In this document: positions 8,401 to 15,799 of the stretch, piece by piece | Layout of the letters: each line of letters opens with the position of its first letter | Position numbering within the stretch: the first letter of the stretch is position 1 | Assembly (NCBI GenBank): GCA_002308155.1 | Contig: DBVQ01000060.1 | Span: 985 to 17,918, forward strand | Source: Christensenella sp. UBA1260 | GTDB lineage: Bacteria > Bacillota > Clostridia > Christensenellales > CAG-917 | DNA: 16,934 bases | Reading direction: 5' to 3' | Made by a program: the position numbers and the translations under genes | Notes under the pieces: generated by a model | What the model saw: the letters and a program-made list of their open reading frames with translations, nothing else | The model's database searches: none | What the model was told of the DNA's origin: nothing

Positions 8401-9835
8401 ATCAGCCAAGTTCTCACTCTCTGCCAACAGCTCCTATGCAATCAGCGTACAAGTCAAAGGCATTGGCGCAAGCAAGGCAAGCGTGTTCTTGACAGGCACG
8501 ACAGCAACCTCACTCGGCAATGACAACTCTTCACTCTTCCTTGTTGAGAATCCTTCTGAAGATTGGACAACCTACACATATTATGTGAAGGTTGGTTTCT
8601 CCAGCGTTTCACTCAGCCTCAACTTGTGGCTCGGCTATGACACAACCTATGTTGACGGCGTCTCTGAAGATGATGCAAAATCATTGGGCGCAGTATTCTT
8701 TGACAACGTTGTTCAAAAGTCAATCAGTGATGACAAGTTTGACGAGCAAGTTGAAGATGCACAAAACAAGAAGATTTCCTTCTTGACAGACAGCTTTGAC
8801 TCATTGTCCAGCACTGTTGAATCAAGAGCCTCCCTCACTTCTCCAAACAACTGGAGCGGTTCAGCCGGCACAGATCAATCTTCTTCCAACACAGTATCGG
8901 GCGTCATCTATGCGGACTCCAACTTCTTTGAAGTTAAGTCCGTTGGCGGCACAGACTATGTTGGCATCGTCGGCAAGAATTATACCGTTGACGACGTGAC
9001 ACTCTCTGATGAGGAAATCGAAGGCAAGACGGATGAAGAAATCACAGAACTCAAAAACAACAAAGTTGTTGAACTCAAACAAGCCAATTGGCTCCCGGTG
9101 AGCGTACTCTCCGCAAACAGCGGCAAAAACTTGCTTGTCATCAACAACACATCCGCATCCGCATACACCTACACGAGCTCTTCAATCACGATGTCTGCAT
9201 CAAGCTACTACAAAGTAGTAGTGTATGCACGCACATACAACTTGAAGGCAAAACTTGACGACAACGGCAACGTGGTGGATGACGATACAATCGGTGCAAA
9301 CATTGAGCTCTATCTCGGCACAGCTGACAAAGAGGATGAACCATTCATCTTCAAATCACAAGCACAAAACGATTGGACAGTATACACCTTCTATGTCAAG
9401 ACAGCATCTTCAAGCGTGTCCAGCGTGTCGCTTAGACTTTCACTCGGCTCTGTCAAGACAGTGGACGACGTGACAACAGGGCTCACCTCCGGTTATGCGT
9501 TCTTTGATGACGTGACATTTGAAAAGATTGACGAAGCCGCATACAATGCAGCAGTTGCTTCCGACACAGTCCTTCTCCGCGAAATTGAAGAACCTAAAAA
9601 GGAAGACACAGGAGATGATGACGAAGAAGAAAAGAGCACCGAACCTGAAAAGAAGTTCAACCTTGAATATCTCTGGTGGATGATTCCGACAATTATTCTC
9701 GGCGCACTCATCATCATCGTTGTCATAGTCTATTTGGTCAAGAAGTTCAGCAAGCCATTCAAGAAAGCTCCGTCCGCAACTACAAAAGAAGCGATTGCAA
9801 AGAAGCGTTCAAGATATGACGACAGCAAAGAATAA
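5483..9835 (+). CDS. Giant five-repeat cell-surface protein (CBM-like modules, C-terminal membrane anchor)
   Basis: A 1450-residue secreted protein with no name that I recognise. A signal peptide (1-26) ends LFIAC, so Cys27 may be lipidated; Phe at -3 makes the lipobox imperfect. A Ser/Glu-rich linker follows to about 52. Five diverged repeats then lie at about 54-270, 297-569, 596-816, 838-1082 and 1097-1350. Each tends to have an N/DxxFE-like start and a Trp-containing turn, a 'FTIxAxxxYxLSVxV' strand pair, 'W..YxFYIxG', 'LWLG', and a closing 'GYAFFDNVxL'. This is the pattern of CBM4/9-type galactose-binding jelly rolls, so glycan binding is inferred. An acidic linker (1368-1390), a membrane helix (about 1396-1419) and a basic tail end it. 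It is flanked by its own promoter and terminator. The ribosome binding site is weak (CAGGTTTGAT before ATG). Confidence 0.9.
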   Translation: MNKKKLVVLAILMMAILVLSSVLFIACNKQNEETPAGDSSSSETETIEETEGLLIKNSDFKVVSTSTSAYPRTITNWTGAKSYSSSSYPSSVIAGAISVESSLYSANASKWQDEDGALRTLLLAGDRYGDDDEIKHALMIYMPTSDTDLGDSDATYGPTAYGYTSASFTIQAHKVYKLTVDVLTHNIAGDDSEGSNPGARIYLASSTYVDIDGIKTDDVWKTYEIYIEGSANGSNTLTLMLGLGKYTSTYQSGLTTGYAFFDNVNLVEVESTDTKTAEEIFAEAVADELASNPLVKTTTYKVPNGRFEYGTTTLSSSSAPSNWAYVTGNSSDEDAAPTSLSYNAIINLDDFADNFGKYSLNYYLKRDADTPSESYKPADRLDNIKADIVNFPTQRVGKNVFMLSQQLMTAGGVKSSKQITIEKNKIYELSIDVYTYDVHGAGVSLVLSGSDGKDITIKGISTQVSSDVFIGATPIDVADNSYVSGAAIDGATTGGWKTYSFYIVGNEYKDYNYYMTVWLGTDGTSSNNEVKYKSYSSTSSSSELTTYRANGTFANGWVFVDELNLKEIDAAPAASATIQNDAASWTLDCAQGGMSDYVGIVVDLTTPNLFAGTGNDLAIGHSTAGASYAENGTTQHGIPTGWTTAYEATASAPIIAGGVITDGLVQIDSEANFSATGGQGDYPDKPYAIETETAYMIYSSKNAAYAINSAPFTIEANRFYRLSLWVKTVDVKSTSGVYVYLVDDEDNTISSFSKINTKDFSDYTNDWCELTFLIRGSFDEDEEMHVKFALGTGERFEASTLTSGAAYISNLSLVAISYSIFTSATTGSYVNSVDRTSSTTYTFTNANFDEYDLDDDKLDPTLPLEGQDVLAQPKSWTINDSTLKPNSDESKLVAGVFALAKDSAHPEDVLKFDHSHQTDEVFTNIAAAKFNSFYGDETSAEYKSSANLKTINGPYVLALASTDNGTPYAAGYASAKFSLSANSSYAISVQVKGIGASKASVFLTGTTATSLGNDNSSLFLVENPSEDWTTYTYYVKVGFSSVSLSLNLWLGYDTTYVDGVSEDDAKSLGAVFFDNVVQKSISDDKFDEQVEDAQNKKISFLTDSFDSLSSTVESRASLTSPNNWSGSAGTDQSSSNTVSGVIYADSNFFEVKSVGGTDYVGIVGKNYTVDDVTLSDEEIEGKTDEEITELKNNKVVELKQANWLPVSVLSANSGKNLLVINNTSASAYTYTSSSITMSASSYYKVVVYARTYNLKAKLDDNGNVVDDDTIGANIELYLGTADKEDEPFIFKSQAQNDWTVYTFYVKTASSSVSSVSLRLSLGSVKTVDDVTTGLTSGYAFFDDVTFEKIDEAAYNAAVASDTVLLREIEEPKKEDTGDDDEEEKSTEPEKKFNLEYLWWMIPTIILGALIIIVVIVYLVKKFSKPFKKAPSATTKEAIAKKRSRYDDSKE

Positions 9836-9854
9836 TGCAAAACAAAACTAAAAG

Positions 9855-9883
9855 TCGCACGGCAAGACCGTGCGATTTTTTTT
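9855..9883 (+). terminator. Rho-independent terminator of the surface protein gene
   Basis: A perfect 8-bp GC-rich stem, TCGCACGG (9855-9862) with CCGTGCGA (9868-9875), has a five-base loop CAAGA and is followed directly by eight T (9876-9883). It lies 19 bases after the stop codon and closes the giant gene as a single-gene transcript. Confidence 0.95.
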
Positions 9884-9929
9884 GTCCTATATTCCTCTCG
9901 CGCGCAACTTAGAATATGCAAGACACTAT

Positions 9930-9951
9930 GTTCATACTATTTCGTATGAAC
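9930..9951 (+). promoter_or_regulatory. Inverted repeat covering the flippase start codon
   Basis: GTTCATAC (9930-9937) and GTATGAAC (9944-9951) form a perfect 8-bp inverted repeat around TATTTC. The most likely start codon of the flippase, ATG at 9946, lies inside the right arm. As DNA it could be an operator; as RNA the hairpin would hide the start codon. No ribosome binding site is visible near any of the three in-frame ATGs (9916, 9928, 9946). Confidence 0.45.
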
Positions 9952-11484
9952 AAAACGGCAAAGTCATTTTCTATCGTCACGGGGTTTTCACTGCTTACAA
10001 GGCTCATAGGATTTCTCTTCAAGATATGGATGTCGCGTGCGCTCGGGGCGGAAATCGTGGGCACATATCATATTGCGCAGAGCGTAATCTTTATGCTCTT
10101 CACTTTGACGGCCGGCGCGCCCACCGTGCTCTCTCGCAAAGTCGCGGAGGCGATTGCAAAGGGCGACCAAAAGCGAGGCAACTCCCTCGCCTGTGCGTCC
10201 ATGATAATAGGACTCACGACTGCACTAGTCCTTGTTGTTTTGTTCCTTGCGCTCAAAAACCATCTTGATATAATCTTCTCCAACCCAAATTGCATCCCTA
10301 TATTCTTGATACTTTTGCCCACCCTCGTCACGTCCACGATATACGCGACTCTGCGCAGTTGGTTTTGGGGACGAAAGAACTTCCTCGCCTTCTCTTCAAC
10401 CGAACTGCTTGACGAGGTTGCCAAACTCATACTTTCAGTCGTCTTTGCAGGCGGAATAATAGCCTCAATAAACCCATCACACGGCATTGCGCTTGCGATG
10501 ACCATATCGGACGTGCTGTGTGCCGTCGTGCTTGCAATCCTATTTTTTGTGAGCGGCGGACGCATTGCAAAGCCCACGGGATTTAAGGAACTTTTGAAGA
10601 GTATGCTGCCTTTATCCGCTACGCGGATACTCTCCTCTGTCGCCGTCTCGCTCATTGCTCTCATAATCCCCAAGCTGCTGACTCAGGCGGGGCTTACGAC
10701 TGCGCAGGCGACTGCGGCGTATGGAAGAGTGGCAGGCATGGCATTGCCGCTTATTTTGGCTCCTATCACGCTTGTAGCGTCTCTGTCCATTGTTCTTATC
10801 CCCGACGTTGCGGGATTGCGTGCGCAAGGCAAAACCGAGGAGCTCAAAAACAAACTCTCAACCGTCACTTTGTTTGCTCTGCTTGTCGCGTCGGTATTCT
10901 TTGCGCTCTATCTCCCTCTCGGCGAACAATTGGGCATTTCCCTTTTCAAAGATGCCGAGGCAGGCAGATATGTGTCGTACTGCTCGGCAATTCTATTCCC
11001 TATTGCGCTCGCGCAAGCCACAACGCCTATGCTAAACTCGCTCGGCAAAGAGAAATACACACTTTTGAGCACGGTCGCAGGCGGAGTTGTCATGTTGCCG
11101 ATTGTCTTCCTCTTGACCAAGGTTATAGGCACTTATGCGATAGCACTTGCGAGCGGCACTTGTTTTTTGGTGTCCGCAATCATCAACGTCATTCTGCTCA
11201 GGCGCGAAATCGGCAGTTTTGCGGACGTCAAAAAGTGCGCGACTCTCATTGTGCTCACACTGCCCGTTGCAACAATTGGATATTTTGCAAACACGCTCTT
11301 GAAGAGCGTGGCAGGCAATATTGTCCCGATATTTGTCATTTCGGTTTACACCCTATTCTTCATGTTTTTGCTCGTCAGTGCCTTCAACATCGTTGACATA
11401 GTGGGCTTCTTGCGCATATTAAAGCCCACGGGGATTTCCTCTTTGCGCAGCAAAAAGAAACGCAAACTTGCAAAAGCTGAATAA
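9946..11484 (+). CDS. MurJ/SpoVB-type lipid-linked oligosaccharide flippase (MOP superfamily)
   Basis: A polytopic membrane protein of 512 residues with about 14 hydrophobic helices and short loops, as usual for the MATE-like MOP flippases (MurJ, SpoVB, Wzx). The N-terminal pattern SLLTRLIGFLFKIWMSRALG followed by EIVGTYHIAQS is typical of the SpoVB/MurJ branch, where it forms the first helix and gate. A repeat of the same fold is seen in the second half (TRILSSVAVSLIALIIPKLL). The expected role is to flip lipid II or another lipid-linked sugar across the membrane; the substrate is not decidable here. Earlier in-frame ATGs at 9916 and 9928 exist, but the family beginning fits 9946. It ends in a Lys/Arg-rich tail (RSKKKRKLAKAE). 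Probably the first gene of an operon with the next two. Confidence 0.85.
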   Translation: MNKTAKSFSIVTGFSLLTRLIGFLFKIWMSRALGAEIVGTYHIAQSVIFMLFTLTAGAPTVLSRKVAEAIAKGDQKRGNSLACASMIIGLTTALVLVVLFLALKNHLDIIFSNPNCIPIFLILLPTLVTSTIYATLRSWFWGRKNFLAFSSTELLDEVAKLILSVVFAGGIIASINPSHGIALAMTISDVLCAVVLAILFFVSGGRIAKPTGFKELLKSMLPLSATRILSSVAVSLIALIIPKLLTQAGLTTAQATAAYGRVAGMALPLILAPITLVASLSIVLIPDVAGLRAQGKTEELKNKLSTVTLFALLVASVFFALYLPLGEQLGISLFKDAEAGRYVSYCSAILFPIALAQATTPMLNSLGKEKYTLLSTVAGGVVMLPIVFLLTKVIGTYAIALASGTCFLVSAIINVILLRREIGSFADVKKCATLIVLTLPVATIGYFANTLLKSVAGNIVPIFVISVYTLFFMFLLVSAFNIVDIVGFLRILKPTGISSLRSKKKRKLAKAE

Positions 11485-11512
11485 TAGCCCTCTCTTTCAG
11501 CAAACTAACGTT

Positions 11513-12316
11513 ATGCTGAATCTTTTTTTGAGATGCCTGATTTTATACTCATTTCTACTCATTGCGATGCGGCTTATGGGCAAGCGACAACTCGGCGAGC
11601 TACAACCTTTTGAGCTTGCCATAACACTCGTCGCGAGCGACCTTGTGTGCATCCCTATGGCGGACGCATCCATCCCAATCATATATGGGCTCATCCCCGT
11701 TTTCACACTGTTTTTGGTGCATATAATAACAACAAAACTCGCAACCAAGAGCGTGCGCTTCCGCAAGTTTTTAAACGGCAAACCTGTCGTGCTCATAGAA
11801 AAAGGCAATATACTCCCTTCCGTCATGAAAGAACTCAACATGACTGTTGACGATGTCATGGAGGCACTTCGCGGCACAGGCTATTTCAACCCGAGCGAAG
11901 TGGAATATGCCATACTTGAAACAAACGGCAGTTTGACTGTCATGCCCAAGAGCGAAAATCGCCCTTGCACTCCTCAGGACTTGAACATCGCAACAACTCC
12001 CGCCGCTCTCCCCGTCACGGTTATTATGGAGGGCGACTATATCGGCGACAACGTCGCCAAAATCCCGTATGTGACAAAGGAGCGCGTAATGAAGTTTTTG
12101 GACAACAGAAACCTCAAAGAAAAGGACGTGCTTTTGCTGCTTGTTGCAGGCGAGGACGTCTTTTTGCAACCGTACACGGGCGAGTTTTTGACAGCGACTC
12201 TTGACAGCGACGATGCGGCCGAGACAAGCGTATCTGTGCACCTTGAGCCGCAAAAGGCGGCAGACAAACAGAGGTATGACCTGCCCGATGACGCGGGTGT
12301 GGACGAGGAAAGATGA
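11513..12316 (+). CDS. DUF421 (YetF-like) membrane protein
   Basis: Protein of 267 residues with three N-terminal membrane helices (about 2-20, 34-53, 57-78) and a cytoplasmic mixed alpha/beta domain. The family signature MGKRQLGELQPFELAITLV is at about 22-40. After the helices come RFRKFLNGKPVVLIEKG and the ILETNGSLTVMPK strand, the classic YetF/DUF421 order. The biochemical function of the family is not established; B. subtilis relatives are linked to sporulation and the envelope. The frame can be extended upstream to a TTG, but that lies inside the flippase gene with no ribosome binding site, so I place the start at ATG 11513, 28 bases after the flippase stop. The acidic C-terminus (DLPDDAGVDEER) overlaps the next gene. 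Confidence 0.88.
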   Translation: MLNLFLRCLILYSFLLIAMRLMGKRQLGELQPFELAITLVASDLVCIPMADASIPIIYGLIPVFTLFLVHIITTKLATKSVRFRKFLNGKPVVLIEKGNILPSVMKELNMTVDDVMEALRGTGYFNPSEVEYAILETNGSLTVMPKSENRPCTPQDLNIATTPAALPVTVIMEGDYIGDNVAKIPYVTKERVMKFLDNRNLKEKDVLLLLVAGEDVFLQPYTGEFLTATLDSDDAAETSVSVHLEPQKAADKQRYDLPDDAGVDEER

Positions 12317-12690
12317 AAAAAGTTGTCGTTGCAATCATAATACTCGCGGCAATAATCGTCGCCGGCATACTGGAGGCTGTCTATATTGACGACATCTTTG
12401 GCGAACTCAACGGAGAACTTGACGCCATAACAGATCAAGTCAAAAACAATGATGAAAAATCACTTGAATCAATAAACGCACTTATTGAGTGGTGGGAGAA
12501 AAAACGCTCGTATATTGAGCTGTTTGCCTACTCTCCGGATTTGCGCTCATTTTCAATCGCGCTCGCCGAAGCGAAGGGCTCAATTGAGTGCGGCGATTTT
12601 GAAAACGCGCTTTCAAAATGCGAATCCTTGAAAATCATGGCTGCCAACATCCACAAAGTGTTGGACTTCAATGGGCTTGACATAATCTAA
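12313..12690 (+). CDS. DUF4363 family membrane-anchored small protein
   Basis: A 125-residue protein with an N-terminal membrane helix (residues 3-22) and a predominantly helical, charged extracytoplasmic domain. The stretch ESINALIEWWEKKRSYIELFA (about 52-72) with its WW pair and the later spaced acidic helix are typical of DUF4363, a family of unknown function. Such genes are often found directly after DUF421 genes in Clostridia, which supports a joint role. The ATG overlaps the DUF421 stop codon (ATGA) and GAGGAAAG precedes it, so translation is probably coupled. Confidence 0.85.
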   Translation: MKKVVVAIIILAAIIVAGILEAVYIDDIFGELNGELDAITDQVKNNDEKSLESINALIEWWEKKRSYIELFAYSPDLRSFSIALAEAKGSIECGDFENALSKCESLKIMAANIHKVLDFNGLDII

Positions 12691-12765
12691 AAGTATTCTC
12701 GTTTTCTTTTTCGCGCATGTTTTCCAATGCACACCCCTGCAACTGAGAATGCTTTTGTCTTTTCT
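12691..12765 (+). terminator. Possible long-loop terminator after the DUF4363 gene
   Basis: AAGTATTCTC (12691-12700) can pair fully with GAGAATGCTT (12745-12754), one pair being G.U, and TTGTCTTTTC follows. The 44-base loop is far longer than in usual terminators, so this is only a candidate. The rest of the gap to the convergent murC (to 12825) holds a second imperfect inverted repeat (TATATGCACAT near 12775, ATGTGCACATATA at 12812-12824) and no gene. Confidence 0.25.
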
Positions 12766-12825
12766 ATCTTGTTTATATGCACATTTGCGCATCTTTTCTT
12801 CTCATATCAAGATGTGCACATATAT

Positions 12826-14163
12826 TCATTTTTGCATATCAAAACAACTCTTCAAATCGTAAATATCGCCAGCCCCAACAAACAAAACTATGTCACAGCT
12901 CTTTGCAAGCATTTTGACAAATTCGACACTTGACATATTGTCTTTTGCAAGATAAACGTTGAGTTCTGCATTTTTCGACATTATTCGCCCAGCCAATGCA
13001 TCGCTGTCGTTTGCCTCATCTTTTTGCTCTCGGGCAGCATAAGTCGGCAAAATAATCAACGTGCCGATATTGTTTGATTTCATGGCAAACACATCTGCAA
13101 ACTCAGTCATATATGCCTTTGTCCTTGAATACGTGTGTGGCTGAAAAACCGCAAGTATTTTGCCAAATCCTTTTGCTCTTTCAAGCAGATTTTTTATCTC
13201 TGTCGGATGATGCGCAAAGTCAAATACAACGGGCACGCCGTCAATCTCGCCCGCTTTTTCAAACCTGCGTTTGACCCCAGCAAATGTTTTCAATGCTTTA
13301 AGAGCATATCGCGGTTGCACCCCAAGCGCATAGGCGGTTGCAAGTGCAAAGAGCGCATTTTTCTTTTGATACTCTCCGCGCATATCGCAAAATGTGCCGG
13401 TGTACTCTCTGTCAAAAAACACCCTTGTCTCGCCAAGTTTGTCCTCATATTCAAAAGTTGCCTTTTCGTTTTCGTTTTCAACTGTGACCGAGTTGCCAGA
13501 AGCAAAAACTTTCGTTTTTGCCTTTTTCAAAAACTCGGCAAAAGCCTCCTCTATGCTCTCCCTCGTCGGATAGCTGTCCGGATGGTCCCAATCAGTATTC
13601 AGCAAGACGGCGACGGATGGGTCAAGCGCAAGCATGTGGCGACGATACTCGCACGCCTCCGTGACAAAAAACTTTTTTCCGCCGCCAGACATATTGTTGA
13701 CATAGTTTGAAAGATTTATAGCATCCCCGCCAATCATTGCCACAAAGTTTTTGTTTGCCGTCTTCAAAATGTGTGCGACCATAGCGGTGACGGTTGTCTT
13801 GCCGTGCGAGCCCGCAATGCCTACGACTTTGTCAAAGTTTTTTGAAACAAGACTCAAAAACTCATGCCTCTCAAACGTTGCTACGCCAATTTCTCTTGCG
13901 TGCAAAAGTTCGATGTTTGAGTCGTCTATTGCAGACGTAAAAACAACGGCATCTGCGCCTTCAACCAAAGAAATGTCGCTGCCTTCGACAATTTTGCACC
14001 CATGTTCCGCAAAATATTTGCAAAAATCCCCCAACTTTCTGTCGCTTCCGCTGACCGTCGCGCCCGCGTCAATACAGTATTTTGCAAGCGCATTTACCCC
14101 CACGCCGTTTATGCCGACAAAATGTATGTGCTTGCCCTTCAAATCCTCAAAAAACATTTGCAT
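12826..14163 (-). CDS. murC: UDP-N-acetylmuramate--L-alanine ligase
   Basis: Cytoplasmic enzyme of peptidoglycan synthesis that joins L-Ala to UDP-MurNAc using ATP, 445 residues, normal for Bacillota. Motifs in order are: nucleotide-sugar binding loop GINGVGVNALA (17-27), ATP P-loop GSHGKTT (118-124), EACEYRRH (169-176), NTDWDHPD (189-196), RRFEKAGEIDGVPVVFDFAHHPTEI ending at 323, and FQPHTYSRT (340-348). The last two are the marks of MurC rather than MurD/E/F. Small deviations: Ser in place of Thr in the P-loop, and GEYQKKN (263-269) where G-x-H-N-x-x-N is usual. ATG at 14157 is an alternative start two codons later; neither has a good ribosome binding site. It is preceded by the terminator of the ligase gene, and its own promoter was not recognised. 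Confidence 0.9.
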   Translation of the reverse strand: MQMFFEDLKGKHIHFVGINGVGVNALAKYCIDAGATVSGSDRKLGDFCKYFAEHGCKIVEGSDISLVEGADAVVFTSAIDDSNIELLHAREIGVATFERHEFLSLVSKNFDKVVGIAGSHGKTTVTAMVAHILKTANKNFVAMIGGDAINLSNYVNNMSGGGKKFFVTEACEYRRHMLALDPSVAVLLNTDWDHPDSYPTRESIEEAFAEFLKKAKTKVFASGNSVTVENENEKATFEYEDKLGETRVFFDREYTGTFCDMRGEYQKKNALFALATAYALGVQPRYALKALKTFAGVKRRFEKAGEIDGVPVVFDFAHHPTEIKNLLERAKGFGKILAVFQPHTYSRTKAYMTEFADVFAMKSNNIGTLIILPTYAAREQKDEANDSDALAGRIMSKNAELNVYLAKDNMSSVEFVKMLAKSCDIVLFVGAGDIYDLKSCFDMQK

Positions 14164-14171
14164 ATCTCAAT

Positions 14172-14265
14172 ATATGAAAATATGTCAAAAAAAGACGCAA
14201 CCGTGTTGCGTCAGATGTGTATTTTTTAATATGCTCATATGCTGATATATAAATATGAAAATATG
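14172..14265. repeat. Short direct repeats flanking the ligase terminator
   Basis: The 13-mer ATATGAAAATATG occurs twice, at 14172-14184 and 14253-14265, on either side of the terminator hairpin. Between them are further near copies of AATATGCTCA (14229-14238 and 14260-14269) and ATATGCT. The whole gap is rich in ATATG units. It is not a CRISPR array, as unit length and spacing are irregular. Low-complexity drift is the simplest explanation; a small insertion scar is another. Confidence 0.4.
14187..14212 (-). terminator. Rho-independent terminator of the adenylate-forming ligase gene
   Basis: On the minus strand, a 7-bp stem GACGCAA/TTGCGTC (14212-14206 with 14200-14194) with a five-base loop is followed at once by seven T (14193-14187). 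It lies 54 bases after the ligase stop codon and 23 bases before the murC start. It should uncouple the two genes, unless read-through feeds murC. Confidence 0.85.
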
Positions 14266-14266
14266 C

Positions 14267-15793
14267 TCAGCTCCAATGTGCCTCTTCCGCTTGTTGAAGC
14301 GCCTTGACATCCACCTTGCCGACCTGTGTCCGCGGAAACTTCTCCACCCTCTCTATATCGCGCGGGATGCTCCAGTGCGAGAGGCGTTTGCCAATATGCG
14401 CCTTGATTTTGGATTGTTCATCAAGTGTCAAATCCTCTTCTACGAGCAATTTGATGTATGACTTGCCGTCCTTTCTGCTTTCAATCACGACACAATCCTT
14501 GATAAATCCAAGCTCTTGTGCCACTCTTTCTATCTCGTTTGGGAAGATATTCATGCCCGAAACTTTGATAAGGCGTTTTTTTCTGCCGAGGAAATAGAGA
14601 TGCCCTTCCTCATCAACTCTAAACAAATCGCCCGTTCTCAGCCACTTTTTGCCGTCCATAATGACAAGAGTCTTGTTGGTTGCTTCCTCATCGTTCAAAT
14701 AGCCAAGCATCATTTGCGGCGTGGAGAGCAAAAGTTCACCTGCTTCACCAACTTTCACCGTGTTCAAATCGTCATCAACAATCCTTGTGTCAACGTCCTT
14801 TATGGCAAAGCCGAGCGAGCCTTCTCTGTATCCATCCAGCGTGAGCGCACACACGGACACCGTCTCCGAGAGCCCGTAGCCCGGGGACAACGTCGCCTTT
14901 GCACCCGCCTCTTTCATACGCTCGTCAAACTCCTTGACAAGTTCAGGCCCAACACTGTCGCCGCCGACAAACACGTCTTTTAAAGTTGCGATAGCCTTGC
15001 CGGAAAAACCCTTTTCTTGCAACAAAAGTTGCACCATGCGCGGCACGGCGACTATCGTGGTCACATGATTTTTTGCAATGGATTCAACAATCTTTTTGGG
15101 CTTGAAAACCGGCTCCAAAATGAGCGCCATATTTGTGCAAGCGGCGGCGTGCACGCCAACGCAGAGCCCAAAACCATGGAACATAGGCAACACGACAAGC
15201 ATTGCGTTGTCGCCATAGAACTTGTCGCCCAAACTCATGAGCAGGTTGCCCGCCATAGCGTTTGCCGCCTTGTGGGAGATGACAACGTCCTTTGGCTCGC
15301 CCGAAGTGCCGCCCGAATGCATGATAAACATTGCGTCGTCGCCGTCTGTGGCATAAACGTCATATTCGGTCGCACGCGGAAGCCCAACATAGGAATACCT
15401 GAGCATTGAGCAGAACACCGTCTTTATGCCTTTGCACGCATTTTTGTATTCCTTCAAATTGACTTCAGACACAAACACAACCTTTGGAGATTGCTTCTTT
15501 ACGGATTTTGCAAACTGTTCTTCGGAAAGTTTTGGATGAATCATACTTGCGATTGCGCCGAGTTTTGCAACTGCATACACCGCCACAACGCTTTGAATGA
15601 TATTTGGAAGCGCAATCATGACAACGTCGCCGTGTCTCACGCCAAGCGCAAAAAGCCCTGCGGCGACTCTGTCTATCTCGCGGAAAAACTCCTCATATTT
15701 GATTTTGCGGGAACCACGAACAACGGCAAGCCTATTGTCGTCCTTTTTGTGGAAATCGCGCATGAAATTAAATATAGAAGTGTTTATATTCAT
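14267..15793 (-). CDS. Acyl/aryl adenylate-forming ligase (AMP-binding family, acyl-CoA synthetase-like)
   Basis: A 508-residue class I adenylate-forming enzyme, which activates a carboxylic acid as acyl-AMP and then usually transfers it to CoA or a carrier protein. All core motifs are present: A3 SGGTSGEPK (160-168), A5 YGLSE (306-310), A7 WLRTGD (384-389), hinge A8 beginning GRKKRLIKVSG (403-413), and the C-terminal catalytic Lys493 in RTQVGKV. No extra domain or carrier protein is attached or seen nearby, so it looks like a free-standing acyl-CoA synthetase; the substrate is unknown. A TTG five codons upstream lies within the -10 box of the promoter, so the start is taken as ATG 15793. It is the only gene between its promoter and terminator. 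Confidence 0.9.
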   Translation of the reverse strand: MNINTSIFNFMRDFHKKDDNRLAVVRGSRKIKYEEFFREIDRVAAGLFALGVRHGDVVMIALPNIIQSVVAVYAVAKLGAIASMIHPKLSEEQFAKSVKKQSPKVVFVSEVNLKEYKNACKGIKTVFCSMLRYSYVGLPRATEYDVYATDGDDAMFIMHSGGTSGEPKDVVISHKAANAMAGNLLMSLGDKFYGDNAMLVVLPMFHGFGLCVGVHAAACTNMALILEPVFKPKKIVESIAKNHVTTIVAVPRMVQLLLQEKGFSGKAIATLKDVFVGGDSVGPELVKEFDERMKEAGAKATLSPGYGLSETVSVCALTLDGYREGSLGFAIKDVDTRIVDDDLNTVKVGEAGELLLSTPQMMLGYLNDEEATNKTLVIMDGKKWLRTGDLFRVDEEGHLYFLGRKKRLIKVSGMNIFPNEIERVAQELGFIKDCVVIESRKDGKSYIKLLVEEDLTLDEQSKIKAHIGKRLSHWSIPRDIERVEKFPRTQVGKVDVKALQQAEEAHWS

Positions 15794-15799
15794 AAGAAA

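Noticed and set aside
9870..10268. Open frame of 132 codons overlapping the flippase start
   Set aside because: It is out of frame with a clear polytopic membrane protein, has a Cys/His/Arg-rich composition typical of a shadow frame, and begins inside the terminator.
11468..11512. TTG-initiated extension of the DUF421 gene overlapping the flippase
   Set aside because: No ribosome binding site, and the added residues do not resemble the family N-terminus; ATG 11513 fits better.
13135..13710. Open frame of 191 codons on the plus strand within murC
   Set aside because: It is antisense to conserved MurC motifs and its translation has no recognisable domain; a shadow frame.
14160..14188. A perfect TTGACA (minus strand, 14188-14183) upstream of murC as its -35 box
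   Set aside because: At 17 bases spacing the -10 box would be ATATGC, overlapping the start codon; the better TATATT is only 8 bases away. The motif is made by the terminator T-run, so I do not call a promoter.
14229..14269. Repeated AATATGCTCA units as a CRISPR-like array
   Set aside because: Units are about 10 bases, irregular and without spacers of constant length.
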